This document shows, one piece after another, positions 8,591 through 16,874 of a stretch of DNA of 64,000 bases. The notes below the pieces were generated by a model. The model was not told the origin of the DNA. It saw nothing but the letters and a program-made list of their open reading frames with translations, and made no database searches. Each line of letters starts with the position of its first letter. Position 1 is the stretch's first letter. The position numbers were made by a program, and so were the translations under genes. Location of the stretch: contig NZ_CP078138.1 in NCBI RefSeq assembly GCF_019212185.1, forward strand, positions 2,896,501 through 2,960,500. Reading direction: 5' to 3'. The DNA is from Pseudomonas fluorescens (GTDB lineage: Bacteria; Pseudomonadota; Gammaproteobacteria; Pseudomonadales; Pseudomonadaceae).

Positions 8591-10273
8591 ATGAACATAG
8601 AACCCTGGCAAACCGCCTGGCGGCAATTGATTGCCCCCGGTGCGCCATTCGAGGTGGTGACCCCCGATGACGGCGCGCCACGCTACTTCCGGCATGCCGC
8701 GCAGAACCTGCTGCAGGTGCTCGATGCCGGGCGGGTTCACGGTGACCGTGAATTCCTGGTCTGGCAGACCCAACGCCTGACCTTCAAGCAATACTTCGAT
8801 CAGGCCGACCGCCTGGCCGGGCAGATGATTGCGCAGTTCGCCATTCAACCTGGCGAACGCGTGGCAATTGCCATGCGCAACCAGCCGGCGTGGCTGGTGG
8901 CGTTCGCCGCGATCCAGCGCTGTGGCGCGGTCGCTGTCCCGCTCAACAGCTGGGGCCTGCGCGACGAGTTGCAATACGCCCTGCAGGACAGCGGCTCGCG
9001 CCTGCTGCTGTGCGACCAGACGCGCCTCGACACACTGCGCAGCGACCTCGACCGCGAACAGCGCGCGACCATTGTGGTCGGCGCCACGCAAGGCCCGTTG
9101 CCGGAATATTGCCGGCGTTATGAAGCACTGATCAGTGCCCCGGCACAACCACTGCCCAGCCTGCTGATCGATCCTGATTCGGCCGCATTGATCCTCTACA
9201 CCTCCGGCACCACCAGCCGTGCCAAGGGCGCCGTGTCCAGCCATCGGGCGATCTGCCAGGCGCTGTTTGCCCTGGAGTTCCAGGGCGCATTTTGCGCCAT
9301 GAGTTCCCCGGAACGGATCGGCGTGGTGATCAACAGCGGTTTCGCCCCGACTACCCTGGCCGCGGTCCCGCTGTTTCACGTCAGCGGCCTGCATGCGCAG
9401 TTTCTCTCGGCCCTGCGCGGCGGCCGGCGTTTGCTGCTGATGTACAAGTGGGACGTGGAACAGGCGCTGGACCTGGTGCGTGACGAACGTTGCACCCAGT
9501 TCAACGGTGCGCCGGTGATGATGCAGCAGTTGCTGGCTTCACCGCGCTTCGGCACCGAGCACACCGCCAGCCTGTTCGGCCTCGGCCTGGGCGGCGGTGC
9601 CTCGTCCGCCGGGGTGCTGGACAACATGCTCAAGCTCAAGCCCGACGTGATCGGCGGCGCCGGTTATGGCCTGACCGAAAGCAACGGCATCGGCGCGGCA
9701 ATCGGTGGCGATCCCTTCGTCTACAAACCGGCCACCGCCGGCTGGGCCTTGCCGATTGTCGATATCCGTATTGGCGATGACCCCCAGCGGCCGCAACCGG
9801 CTGGCACCCGAGGGCTGATCTGGCTGCGCTCGCCGACCCTGATGAGCGCCTACTGGAACTTGCCCGAGGCCAGCGCGCAAACCCTGCGTGATGGCTGGCT
9901 CGACACCGGCGATATCGGTTATCTCGACGACGAAGGCTTCCTCAGCATCACCGGGCGGGTCAAGGAGTTGATCAATCGCGGTGGCGAGAAGATCTCCGCG
10001 GCGGAAATCGAGACCTGCATCCTCGACATGAGCGGTGTGCTCGAAGCGGCGGCCTTCGCCATGGCCGATCCGTTGCTCGGTGAGGTGGTGGGGTTGGCGG
10101 TGCATGGCCAGTCAGGCTCGCTGCCCCATGAAGAACAGATCCGCGCTTTCATCGCCACGCGCCTGGCCGCCTACAAGGTGCCGGCCCAGGTCTATCGCTC
10201 CCTCGAACCCTTGCCACGCAACGCCACCGGCAAGGTGCTCAAGGCACAACTGCAGGAAAAATTGGGCGTATGA
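8591..10273 (+). CDS. AMP-forming acyl-CoA ligase
   Basis: 560-residue adenylate-forming ligase. The AMP-binding loop LYTSGTTSRAKGA (about 213-225), the YGLTES motif, the hinge GWLDTGDIGYLDDEG and the C-terminal catalytic Lys region PRNATGKVLKAQL are all intact. It activates a carboxylic acid to its CoA ester through an acyl adenylate. It lies just downstream of the side-chain dehydrogenase pairs and before a DUF1329 gene, so a steroid carboxylate or a side-chain fragment is the plausible substrate. The ATG at 8591 follows GGAG; an upstream in-frame ATG at 8429 lies in the REP repeat and was rejected. Confidence 0.87.
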   Translation: MNIEPWQTAWRQLIAPGAPFEVVTPDDGAPRYFRHAAQNLLQVLDAGRVHGDREFLVWQTQRLTFKQYFDQADRLAGQMIAQFAIQPGERVAIAMRNQPAWLVAFAAIQRCGAVAVPLNSWGLRDELQYALQDSGSRLLLCDQTRLDTLRSDLDREQRATIVVGATQGPLPEYCRRYEALISAPAQPLPSLLIDPDSAALILYTSGTTSRAKGAVSSHRAICQALFALEFQGAFCAMSSPERIGVVINSGFAPTTLAAVPLFHVSGLHAQFLSALRGGRRLLLMYKWDVEQALDLVRDERCTQFNGAPVMMQQLLASPRFGTEHTASLFGLGLGGGASSAGVLDNMLKLKPDVIGGAGYGLTESNGIGAAIGGDPFVYKPATAGWALPIVDIRIGDDPQRPQPAGTRGLIWLRSPTLMSAYWNLPEASAQTLRDGWLDTGDIGYLDDEGFLSITGRVKELINRGGEKISAAEIETCILDMSGVLEAAAFAMADPLLGEVVGLAVHGQSGSLPHEEQIRAFIATRLAAYKVPAQVYRSLEPLPRNATGKVLKAQLQEKLGV

Positions 10274-10281
10274 CGCCTGCT

Positions 10282-10299
10282 TAGTCTTTCCGGACGATG
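10282..10299 (+). promoter_or_regulatory. 18-bp steroid-regulon operator
   Basis: TAGTCTTTCCGGACGATG, a full match to the recurrent dyad, followed by an AACAAT -10-like hexamer at 10319-10324. It sits 66 bases before the DUF1329 start codon. Confidence 0.75.
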
Positions 10300-10365
10300 T
10301 TGGGGCCGGCAGAAGGCGAACAATGGCTGCATCCCACACAGCCTTATCAGCGAAGGAGGCAATAC

Positions 10366-11748
10366 ATGAAAATAACAAGAACAGGTCTCATGCTCGCGGT
10401 CGCCGTCACAGCCAATACCGGGCTGCTGAGCGTCGCGCACGCCGAGGTATCCCCCCAGGAAGCCGCCAAGCTGGGCAAGGAACTGACCTGCGTCGGCGCC
10501 GAGCAGGCGGGCAACGCGGCAGGCACCATCCCGCCCTACACCGGCAAGTACCTGGGCGAGGTGCCGGGCTGGAACCATGTGAAGTACTCCGGCGACCAAC
10601 CAGTGGATCCCTATGCGGCGGAGAAGCCGATCCTGGTGATCACCGCGCAGAACATGGGCCAGTACGAGGCGAACCTGACCGAGGGCCAGAAAGCGCTGCT
10701 GAAGAAATACCCGACCACTTACAAGATGAACATCTACCCCGGTCATCGGGATTTCCGTTATCCCGACTACGTCTGCCAGCGCGCGATGAAAAACGCGCTG
10801 AACGCCAAGCTGGTGAATGAGGGTGCGGGCTTTGAGGGCCTGGGCCAGGTGCCGTTCCCGATTCCGAAGAACGGCATGGAGCTGCTGTGGAACCACCAGT
10901 TGCCAGCGCGTGCCTACACCGAGGAAAAAACCACCGACCTGGCGTCGGTCCTGCCCAACGGCAGCATCGGTTGGGGTCGTGCTTATGCGCGTAACCTGTC
11001 GCAGGCCAACTCGCCAACGGTCGAGCCCGCGACTGAGGGTAAGATCCAGGCGATGAGCAACAACATGACCCTCAAACCGGCGCGCGACAACGGCACGCTG
11101 AGCATTGCCCACGAGCCCTATAACTTCGTCACCGAATCGCGCCAGGCCTGGTCCTACAGCCCCTCGACCCGGCGTGTGCGGCAGTTGCCGGGCTACGGCT
11201 ACGACCAACCGATGATCGGCACCAACGGCACCATGACCGTCGACGAGGACCGCCTGTTCAATGGCTCGCCAGAGCGTTTCAGCTGGAAGCTGATCGGCAA
11301 GCGCGAGATCTACACCCCGGCCAACGCCTTCAAGCCCAACTCAGGCACCCTCAAGTACGCCGACATCCTTACGCCCAACCATCCCAATCCGGATGTGATG
11401 CGCTACGAACTTCGGCGTGTCTGGGTACTGGAGGCGACCTTGAAAGAGGGCTTTCGTCACGTCTATGGCAAGCGCGTGCTGTTCATTGATGAGGACACCT
11501 GGAACGCAGTCATGGCCGATAACTACGATGCCCGTGGGCAGCTGTGGAAACATGCCATGGTCAACTACTACTACCACCCTGACATGAGCGGCTGGCAGGC
11601 CGGCTCGCAGTTCTTCATGGACCTCAACTCCGGGCAGTACACCGGCTACGGCATGTCCAACGAAGCGAAAAAAGGCCCGATCCTCAACGAAGGCAAGTTC
11701 ACTCCGGACCAGTACACCGCCGACGCGGCGCGGGCGATCGGTCGCTAA
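10366..11748 (+). CDS. DUF1329 outer-membrane-associated protein
   Basis: 460 residues with a clear signal peptide (MKITRTGLMLAVAVTANTGL..., cleavage near AHA-EV). The mature part has the DUF1329 layout: early LTCVGAEQAGN, a Tyr/Trp-rich beta-rich core (WSYSPSTRRVRQLPGYGYDQP) and YYYHPDMSGW near the end. DUF1329 proteins are distantly LolB/LppX-like, and their genes repeatedly accompany DUF1302 barrels and MMPL transporters in hydrophobic-substrate pathways. Export or uptake of steroids across the envelope is inferred. ATG at 10366 follows AAGGAGG; the earlier in-frame ATG at 10297 is part of the operator. Confidence 0.85.
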   Translation: MKITRTGLMLAVAVTANTGLLSVAHAEVSPQEAAKLGKELTCVGAEQAGNAAGTIPPYTGKYLGEVPGWNHVKYSGDQPVDPYAAEKPILVITAQNMGQYEANLTEGQKALLKKYPTTYKMNIYPGHRDFRYPDYVCQRAMKNALNAKLVNEGAGFEGLGQVPFPIPKNGMELLWNHQLPARAYTEEKTTDLASVLPNGSIGWGRAYARNLSQANSPTVEPATEGKIQAMSNNMTLKPARDNGTLSIAHEPYNFVTESRQAWSYSPSTRRVRQLPGYGYDQPMIGTNGTMTVDEDRLFNGSPERFSWKLIGKREIYTPANAFKPNSGTLKYADILTPNHPNPDVMRYELRRVWVLEATLKEGFRHVYGKRVLFIDEDTWNAVMADNYDARGQLWKHAMVNYYYHPDMSGWQAGSQFFMDLNSGQYTGYGMSNEAKKGPILNEGKFTPDQYTADAARAIGR

Positions 11749-11766
11749 TCGCAAACCGCAGTGATA

Positions 11767-11801
11767 AAGGCCTCGCCGGGTAACTGGCGAGGCCTTTTTT
11801 T
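11767..11801 (+). terminator. Rho-independent terminator of the DUF1329 gene
   Basis: AAGGCCTCGCC (11767-11777) pairs with GGCGAGGCCTT (11786-11796) across an 8-base loop and runs into seven T. The IS3 element begins six bases later. Confidence 0.93.
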
Positions 11802-11860
11802 GTCGTATGTCTCGTCCTGAATAAGGTTTACACCTTCTGACTTATCTTCAGGAGGAACCA

Positions 11861-12262
11861 ATGGATACGGGAAAAAGGCGCAGCCAACGTGATTACACGC
11901 TGGGCTTTAAATTGGCAGTCGTTGATCAGGTCGAAAAAGGCGAGTTGAGTTATAAAGAGGCTCAACGGCGCTATGGGATTCAGGGGCGGTCGACTGTGCT
12001 GGTGTGGTTACGCAAGCATGGGCGGCAGGACTGGAGCCAAGGCGCCTCTATTCGTACCCAGAGGAGCCGACCGATGGACGAGCAAAGTTTGCCTCTGACG
12101 CCTGAGCAGCGAATCAAGGAGCTGGAGGAAAAGCTAGCCCTTGCCAATCAGAAAGCCCAATTCTTCGAAGCGGTGGTTGACGTGTTGAAGAACGATTACG
12201 GGGTTTCTATCGTAAAAAAGCGATCCGGCAAGTCCTCACCCAAGGGCAAGTCCAAGGCCTGA
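11861..12262 (+). CDS. IS3-family transposase OrfA
   Basis: 133 residues. The N-terminal half (RRSQRDYTLGFKLAVVDQVE...SYKEAQRRYGIQGRSTVLVWLRKHG) is the helix-turn-helix of IS3-type OrfA proteins, which binds the terminal repeats. A leucine-zipper stretch (EQRIKELEEKLALANQKAQFFE, given here only for its heptads) follows. The ribosome site is AGGAGG. Near the 3' end the codons GTA-AAA-AAG form a -1 slippery site into orfB. Confidence 0.9.
   Translation: MDTGKRRSQRDYTLGFKLAVVDQVEKGELSYKEAQRRYGIQGRSTVLVWLRKHGRQDWSQGASIRTQRSRPMDEQSLPLTPEQRIKELEEKLALANQKAQFFEAVVDVLKNDYGVSIVKKRSGKSSPKGKSKA
12214..12220 (+). other. Programmed -1 frameshift site A-AAA-AAG
   Basis: In the orfA frame the codons read GTA AAA AAG. 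After a one-base backward slip translation continues GCG ATC CGG CAA ... into the orfB frame without a stop. This is the standard IS3-family way of making the OrfAB fusion transposase. Confidence 0.85.
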
Positions 12263-12825
12263 GTATTCAGAGGGCTTGCCAGTTTCTGGGTATATCCCGG
12301 CAGGCGTACTACAAACGAAACCGGGCTTATGACGCGCAAGCCAGTCATGCTCAGAAAGTGCTGGGTTTTGTCCTGGAAACACGTCTTCAGATGCCCCGGT
12401 TGGGCACTCGTAAGCTGCATGGCCTTATGCAGGCGGAGCCTGAGCTGACGCAAACGGTAGGTCGAGATCGGCTATTCGATATCTTGCGAGACAATCGGCA
12501 ACTGGTTCCTCGCAAGCGCGCCTATCACAAGACCACTGACAGCCATCATCGCTTCCGCCGACATCCGAATCGGTTAAAACCTGGCCCTGATCAAGTGACT
12601 GCTACGGGCCCCGAGCAGGTCTGGGTGGCGGACATCACCTATTTGCCTACCCAACAAAGCGTTGCCTATGTGAGCTTGGTGACCGATGCCTACTCTCGCA
12701 AAATCGTCGGCCATCACGTGCATGAAACCCTGCACACCGAATCGGTCATACAGGCAATGAACAAGGCTCTAAGGAACAGAAGAACGGATCAGGCGCTGGT
12801 GCATCACTCAGATCGCGGCTCGCAA

Positions 12826-14273
12826 GGCGGATTCAACCGGTCGTCGCAACACTGGATTGTTGTACAGACTTTAGATACTCATTCAGTGCTTCGGCAGGTG
12901 TTTTCCAGCCGAGTGTTTTTCGAGGTCTAGTGTTAAGTACGTGAGCTACCGCCTGTATTTCTTGAGCACTCCAACGAGAGAGGTCAGTGCCTTTCGGGAA
13001 GTATTGCCGTAGAAGGCCGTTCGTATTTTCGTTTGTGCCGCGCTGCCATGGACTATGTGGATCAGCAAAGAAAACCTTTACTCCGGACTCGATGGTAAAT
13101 CGAGCGTGATCCGACAGCTCCTTTCCACGATCCCAGGTCAAAGATCGCCACAGCTCGATGGGAAGATCAGTCACCGTCTTCTTCAATGCATTGGCCATAC
13201 TAACAGCCCCATAGCCAGCCAGCGCCGGGCCGTTCTTCGTGCGGGGAATTAGCCCATAACCTTTCTCGCGGGGCAGATGGACGAGCATGGTAAATCGAGT
13301 TGAGCGCTCGACCAGAGTTCCAATCGCAGAACGGTTCAGACCGATGATCAGGTCGCCCTCCCAATGCCCGGGTACAGCCCGATCTTCTACCTCAGCAGGG
13401 CGACTGGAGATCATGACGTCCTCGCTGACGTGTGCCCACACTTTGGCCTGCGCTCTGGCTCTCGGCACGCGCAATGCTCGTCCTGAGCGCAGGCAGCTCA
13501 CCAGTTCGCGCTTGAGAGCTCCTCGACCCTGAATGTAGAGCGCCTGATATATGGCTTCATGAGAGATGCGCATGGATTCATCATCCGGAAAATCGATCTG
13601 GAGCCGGTTGGCAATCTGTTCAGGCGACCAGCCATTGACCCATTTACGGTCACTGCGATGCGGTTTATTTCGACCTTTGAAGGGCGCTTGCCGAGGCCCA
13701 GAGATGTCACGACCATCGGCGTCTTGAACCTTGCCCTCAAGGCGGTCGCGTACGTACTGGTGCAGTCGCGGGTTAGTGACCAGCTTTGCTGGTTTCGGCC
13801 TCTTGGCCACCAGTTCTGCCTTCCATTGCGCTACTGACGCTCGATATTCAAGCCGACCGCAACGGGTAGCAGCATTTCGTGTCAGCTCCCGTGAAATTGT
13901 CGATGGGCTTCGTCCAAGGCGACGGGCGATCTCACGAACGCCAACACTTTGCGCTCGAAGCAGCCCAATCTCTTCTCGCTCTGCAAACGATAAGTAACGT
14001 CCTGATATGTGATTCGACATGAATAATGGCATCCCGCCTCGATGACGGAACCAGCGTGTACCTACCGCTGTTGATACGCCAACGGCATGTGCTGCCTTTT
14101 CGCTTGTGATACCTGTTGCAATCTGCACCCAAAATAGCCGCTCGATCTCATTACGAAGTGAGGGTGCACCTGGAGAACGCATCGCTCCCCGGCCCGTCAA
14201 TTTTTGCATCCATCCTGCGGGTCGTCCCATAAACACCTCGATCAAGGTGTTGCGACGACCGGTTGAATCCGCC
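12826..14273 (-). mobile_element. IS30-family insertion sequence inside IS3 orfB
   Basis: 1448 bp with 27-bp perfect terminal inverted repeats (left 12826-12852, starting GGCGGATTCAACCGG; right 14247-14273). It is flanked by a 3-bp duplication CAA (12823-12825 and 14274-14276). The exact duplication and clean restoration of the host frame point to a recent, intact insertion. Confidence 0.95.
12833..14230 (-). CDS. IS30-family transposase
   Basis: 465 residues. An N-terminal helix-turn-helix, SFAEREEIGLLRAQSVGVRE followed by RLGRSPSTISREL, binds the terminal repeat. The DDE core follows: GHWEGDLIIG (Asp), TWDRGKEL (Asp) and NENTNGLLRQYFPKG (Glu). The ATG at 14230 is preceded by GAGG; a TTG at 14245 would begin almost in the inverted repeat. 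The stop codon lies inside the left repeat. No frameshift or internal stop is seen, so the transposase is probably functional. Confidence 0.93.
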   Translation of the reverse strand: MGRPAGWMQKLTGRGAMRSPGAPSLRNEIERLFWVQIATGITSEKAAHAVGVSTAVGTRWFRHRGGMPLFMSNHISGRYLSFAEREEIGLLRAQSVGVREIARRLGRSPSTISRELTRNAATRCGRLEYRASVAQWKAELVAKRPKPAKLVTNPRLHQYVRDRLEGKVQDADGRDISGPRQAPFKGRNKPHRSDRKWVNGWSPEQIANRLQIDFPDDESMRISHEAIYQALYIQGRGALKRELVSCLRSGRALRVPRARAQAKVWAHVSEDVMISSRPAEVEDRAVPGHWEGDLIIGLNRSAIGTLVERSTRFTMLVHLPREKGYGLIPRTKNGPALAGYGAVSMANALKKTVTDLPIELWRSLTWDRGKELSDHARFTIESGVKVFFADPHSPWQRGTNENTNGLLRQYFPKGTDLSRWSAQEIQAVAHVLNTRPRKTLGWKTPAEALNEYLKSVQQSSVATTG

Positions 14274-14574
14274 CAATACTGCTCTGATCTTTACCAGAAG
14301 TTGCATGCCAAACATGGCGTCAGGTGCTCCATGACCGACGGGTACGACTGTTATCAGAACGCTTTGGCGGAGCGTGTAAACGGGATCTTGAAGACAGAGT
14401 TTCTGCTTCACCGACCTAGAGATCTTGCCGAGGCGATTCGAATGGTCGACGAGTCGATAAGCATCTACAACAGCAAACGTCCGCACCTATCGTTGAAATG
14501 CAAAACGCCCGATGCGGTGCATCGGGCGTTTTGAGGGTGAAACAGGTGTAAACCTATTTCAGGACTAGACAGTA

Positions 14575-14808
14575 TGCACAACTCCTTTAGGAGCCAGCTT
14601 GCTGGCGAAAAACGTTAACGATAACGCGGATTGTCTGGATGTACGCGATGGCGGTGTGTCAGGCGACACACATGCCGGATTTGCCGGCGCCATCCCGAGC
14701 AGGCTCGGTCCCACAGAGGGCGTGGTGACCGCCGATCTTGCGACCAGCCACAAAACCCCGTGGGCGCTGGCTTGTCGGACCGGTCCCACAGTTGAACGCC
14801 ATCCAGGT
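14575..14808. repeat. Intergenic stretch with degenerate REP elements
   Basis: No credible gene. REP-like cores occur at about 14589-14610 (TAGGAGCCAGCTTGCTGGCG), 14688-14718 (CCCGAGCAGGCTCGGTCCCAC) and 14758-14790 (GCGCTGGCTTGTCGG...). The first abuts the IS3 end, so the IS entered a REP-rich gap. Confidence 0.6.
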
Positions 14809-15243
14809 TTACCCTGCCAGATGCCCGCTCAAATCCCCGCTCATTTCCAGGTATGAATAATCACGGAAACTGAAACGCCAGATCCCGTCCACGCACTGGA
14901 ACTCATCCACATACCTTCCGGCCGCAATGATCTGCAGCGGCAGGCTGTCAGTGGCCTGCAGCACCGTGTACGACGAGCGCACCGTCGCCGTCTGCGAAGC
15001 CTGGTCAATCTCGATGATCGGGTTGCTGATGAGGTGCTTGCTACGTGGCGTGCCGCAGGGGTACAGCTTCAGGCGCTGTTGCCAAATGCCCAGCAGGGCC
15101 TGGTGGTCGATAAACCCGTCATGGTTGTGCAGCTTGATCCGCGCATGGCGGAACAACTCGGCTGCGGCGACCAGTTGGCCGCTGTCCAGGTAGTCGGCAT
15201 AGCGGTACAGCAGATTGCACAGCTCAATGGCGTTGTTGTTCAT
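14809..15243 (-). CDS. SnoaL-like (NTF2-fold) protein
   Basis: 144 residues of the NTF2/SnoaL fold: an N-terminal helical segment ELCNLLYRYADYLDSG with the Tyr-x4-Asp pair often found in fold members with lyase or isomerase activity, then a curved sheet ending in GIWRFSFRDYSYLEM. Relatives include delta5-3-ketosteroid isomerase, BaiE-type dehydratases and small subunits of dioxygenases. In a steroid cluster an isomerase or dehydratase role is plausible but unproven. The ATG at 15243 follows GAGG. The gene lies downstream of the MFS gene on the same strand, separated by a terminator at 15257-15292. Confidence 0.75.
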   Translation of the reverse strand: MNNNAIELCNLLYRYADYLDSGQLVAAAELFRHARIKLHNHDGFIDHQALLGIWQQRLKLYPCGTPRSKHLISNPIIEIDQASQTATVRSSYTVLQATDSLPLQIIAAGRYVDEFQCVDGIWRFSFRDYSYLEMSGDLSGHLAG

Positions 15244-15256
15244 GAAATCACCTCAT

Positions 15257-15292
15257 AAAAAAGCCGCTGCGACCCGGGCAGGTGGCAGCGGC
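15257..15292 (-). terminator. Rho-independent terminator between MFS and SnoaL genes
   Basis: On the minus strand GCCGCTGC (15292-15285) pairs with GCAGCGGC (15270-15263) and is followed by six T (15262-15257). It ends the MFS transcript 14 bases before the SnoaL start codon, so the SnoaL gene would need read-through. Confidence 0.88.
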
Positions 15293-15313
15293 GTGATGGC
15301 CTGAAAAGACCGA

Positions 15314-16642
15314 TCAGGCAGTGACGCTGGCGTGCGCGCTGACCGCCGCCGCAGGCTGCTTGATCTGCTGCCGATAACGCGGCAGCGCCAGGGCCAGAAA
15401 CACGCTGGCCAGCACCAGCATCGACACCGAGGCCGCCAGGGCATAGCGCAGGGATTCACTGCCCAGGGTCGGAACGAAGAAGTCGCTGAGCATGCCGACG
15501 AACAGCGGGCCGACGCCGACGCCGAGCAAGGTCATGGCCATCACGAAAATCGCCGTGGCCTGGGCCAGGCGGGTCGCCGGGAACAGGTGGGTGATCGCGC
15601 TCAGGCACGGCGTCGCCCACCACACGCCGAAGAAACCGAAGGCGCTGTAGAACAGAAAGGCTTGCGGTACCGCAGTGCTGCCGATGTAGAACGCCGTGCC
15701 CTGGGGCCAGAGGAAGTAGGCGAGGGCGAACGGAATGCTGATCAGCGTGCCCAGCAGCGGTACGCCGATCTGCCAGCCGGCATCGCGGCGTGCCATGCGG
15801 TCGGTGAGTACGCCGCAGACCAGGGTGCCGATGGTCGAGCCGGTGCCGCCGACCACCCCCACGAGAAAACCGGCCTGTTGCAGATTGAGGCCGTGGGAGC
15901 GGATCAAAAAGCTCGGGCTCCAGGTGCCGATGGCGTAGCCGGCAATCGCCGCCGCGCCGCCGGTGAGCACCAGCCAGACGAAGGAGGGCATGCGAAACAG
16001 CTCGACCAGAGTCGCCAGCCAGCCGTCCTCGGCCGCCACCGTGTTGCTCACCGGCATCACCCGCTTGGGCGCACGTACGGTCAGCAACAGCAGCAAGCCG
16101 AGGAAAATCCCCGGCGCACCGATCAGCAAAAAGGCGTAGCGCCAACCGTGGTGCTGGGCAATCCAGCCACCGAGGCCGAGGCCGACGATCGCCCCCAGGC
16201 TGGAACCGAGCATCAGGAACGCCAACGCCGTGGAGCGGCGGTTGGCCGGGTACAGGTCCGAGACCATCGCCACCGAGGGCGCCGTGCCGCCGGCCTCGCC
16301 AACCGCCACGCCAATGCGTGCCAACAGCAGGGTCATGAAGTTACCGGCCATGCCGCAGAGCATGGTCATCAGGCTCCAGGCAATGCAGCTGAAGGCGATC
16401 ACCGGCTTGCGCCCGACCCGATCCGACAGGCGTCCCAGCGGGAAGCCGAACACGGTATAGAACACCGCGAATGTCACCCCCGACAGCAGGCCGATGCCGG
16501 TGTCGGAAATACCGAACTCCAGCTTCACCGGCTCGATCAGGATCGCCATCAACTGGCGGTCGATGTAATTGAACACATAGATGCTGGCGAGCACGAACAA
16601 CGCGTAGTGCGTGCGCCATGTCACGGGGGGGGATTGGTTCAC
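15314..16642 (-). CDS. MFS transporter
   Basis: 442-residue major facilitator with 12 predicted membrane spans. The N-terminal half has NYIDRQLMAILIEPVK and the loop motif GRLSDRVGRKPVIA; a second related loop lies mid-protein. It is of the spinster/hexuronate-type group often tied to aromatic and steroid catabolism; inner-membrane uptake or efflux of a steroid is inferred from context. I chose GTG at 16642 behind CCGGAG: the longer frame starts at an ATG (16705) that is the last three bases of the operator, upstream of the predicted transcription start. Confidence 0.87.
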   Translation of the reverse strand: MNQSPPVTWRTHYALFVLASIYVFNYIDRQLMAILIEPVKLEFGISDTGIGLLSGVTFAVFYTVFGFPLGRLSDRVGRKPVIAFSCIAWSLMTMLCGMAGNFMTLLLARIGVAVGEAGGTAPSVAMVSDLYPANRRSTALAFLMLGSSLGAIVGLGLGGWIAQHHGWRYAFLLIGAPGIFLGLLLLLTVRAPKRVMPVSNTVAAEDGWLATLVELFRMPSFVWLVLTGGAAAIAGYAIGTWSPSFLIRSHGLNLQQAGFLVGVVGGTGSTIGTLVCGVLTDRMARRDAGWQIGVPLLGTLISIPFALAYFLWPQGTAFYIGSTAVPQAFLFYSAFGFFGVWWATPCLSAITHLFPATRLAQATAIFVMAMTLLGVGVGPLFVGMLSDFFVPTLGSESLRYALAASVSMLVLASVFLALALPRYRQQIKQPAAAVSAHASVTA

Positions 16643-16702
16643 TGCGGGTGCTCCGGTTCTTGTTCTGGTGGTCGCGATGCTCGGTTGCCTGCAGTTTATT
16701 TT

Positions 16703-16720
16703 CATCGTCCATTCAGACCA
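16703..16720 (-). promoter_or_regulatory. 18-bp steroid-regulon operator for the MFS gene
   Basis: On the minus strand TGGTCTGAATGGACGATG; GAGCAT lies 21-26 bases downstream as a weak -10. It forms a divergent pair with the plus-strand site at 16763-16780. Confidence 0.65.
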
Positions 16721-16762
16721 TTTCCTGCCGGTGGGGCCAACCGTTCGACACCATAGCCGACC

Positions 16763-16780
16763 TAGTCTTGTCGGACGATG
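16763..16780 (+). promoter_or_regulatory. 18-bp steroid-regulon operator for the 16875 operon
   Basis: TAGTCTTGTCGGACGATG, followed by the -10-like AATCAT at 16801-16806. The first gene starts 95 bases past the site. Confidence 0.75.
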
Positions 16781-16874
16781 TTTCGCGTCTGCCCAGCGTC
16801 AATCATTGCGCTCATCTTCGCTGGCGTGGCGAGTCCACGACAGCCTGCAAACAATAAGAAGCTGAGGAATTGCA

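Larger units (their letters stand above)
12220..14534 (+). pseudogene. IS3-family transposase orfB, split by IS30-type insertion
   Basis: The left part (12220-12825) encodes the integrase-core start, including VWVADITYLP with the first catalytic Asp and HHSDRGSQ with the second. The right part (14277-14534) continues in frame as YCSDLYQKLHAKHG...AERVNGILKTEF, with the catalytic Glu, to a TGA at 14532. Removing 12826-14276 restores HHSDRGSQYCSDLYQ exactly. The DDE triad is therefore divided between D2 and E, and the element cannot make an active transposase. Confidence 0.93.
11808..14571 (+). mobile_element. IS3-family insertion sequence, interrupted by an IS30-family element
   Basis: The ends are imperfect inverted repeats, 25 of the first 28 positions matching, starting TGTCTCGTCCTGAA at 11808 and TGTCTAGTCCTGAA (complement) at 14571. 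Both sides carry the 3-bp duplication GTA (11805-11807, 14572-14574). Without the inner element it is about 1.31 kb, a normal IS3-family size, with orfA, a slippery site and orfB. It lies just after the DUF1329 terminator and breaks no steroid gene. Confidence 0.93.

Noticed and set aside
12827..14272. Alternative IS30 ends with a 2-bp GC duplication
   Set aside because: Extending the inverted repeats outward by three bases still gives a perfect match, leaves a CAA duplication and restores the orfB reading frame exactly, which the GC version does not.
15332..16756. 474-codon plus-strand ORF across the MFS gene
   Set aside because: Low-complexity Arg/Gln/Glu/His-rich shadow; the minus strand encodes a clear 12-span transporter.
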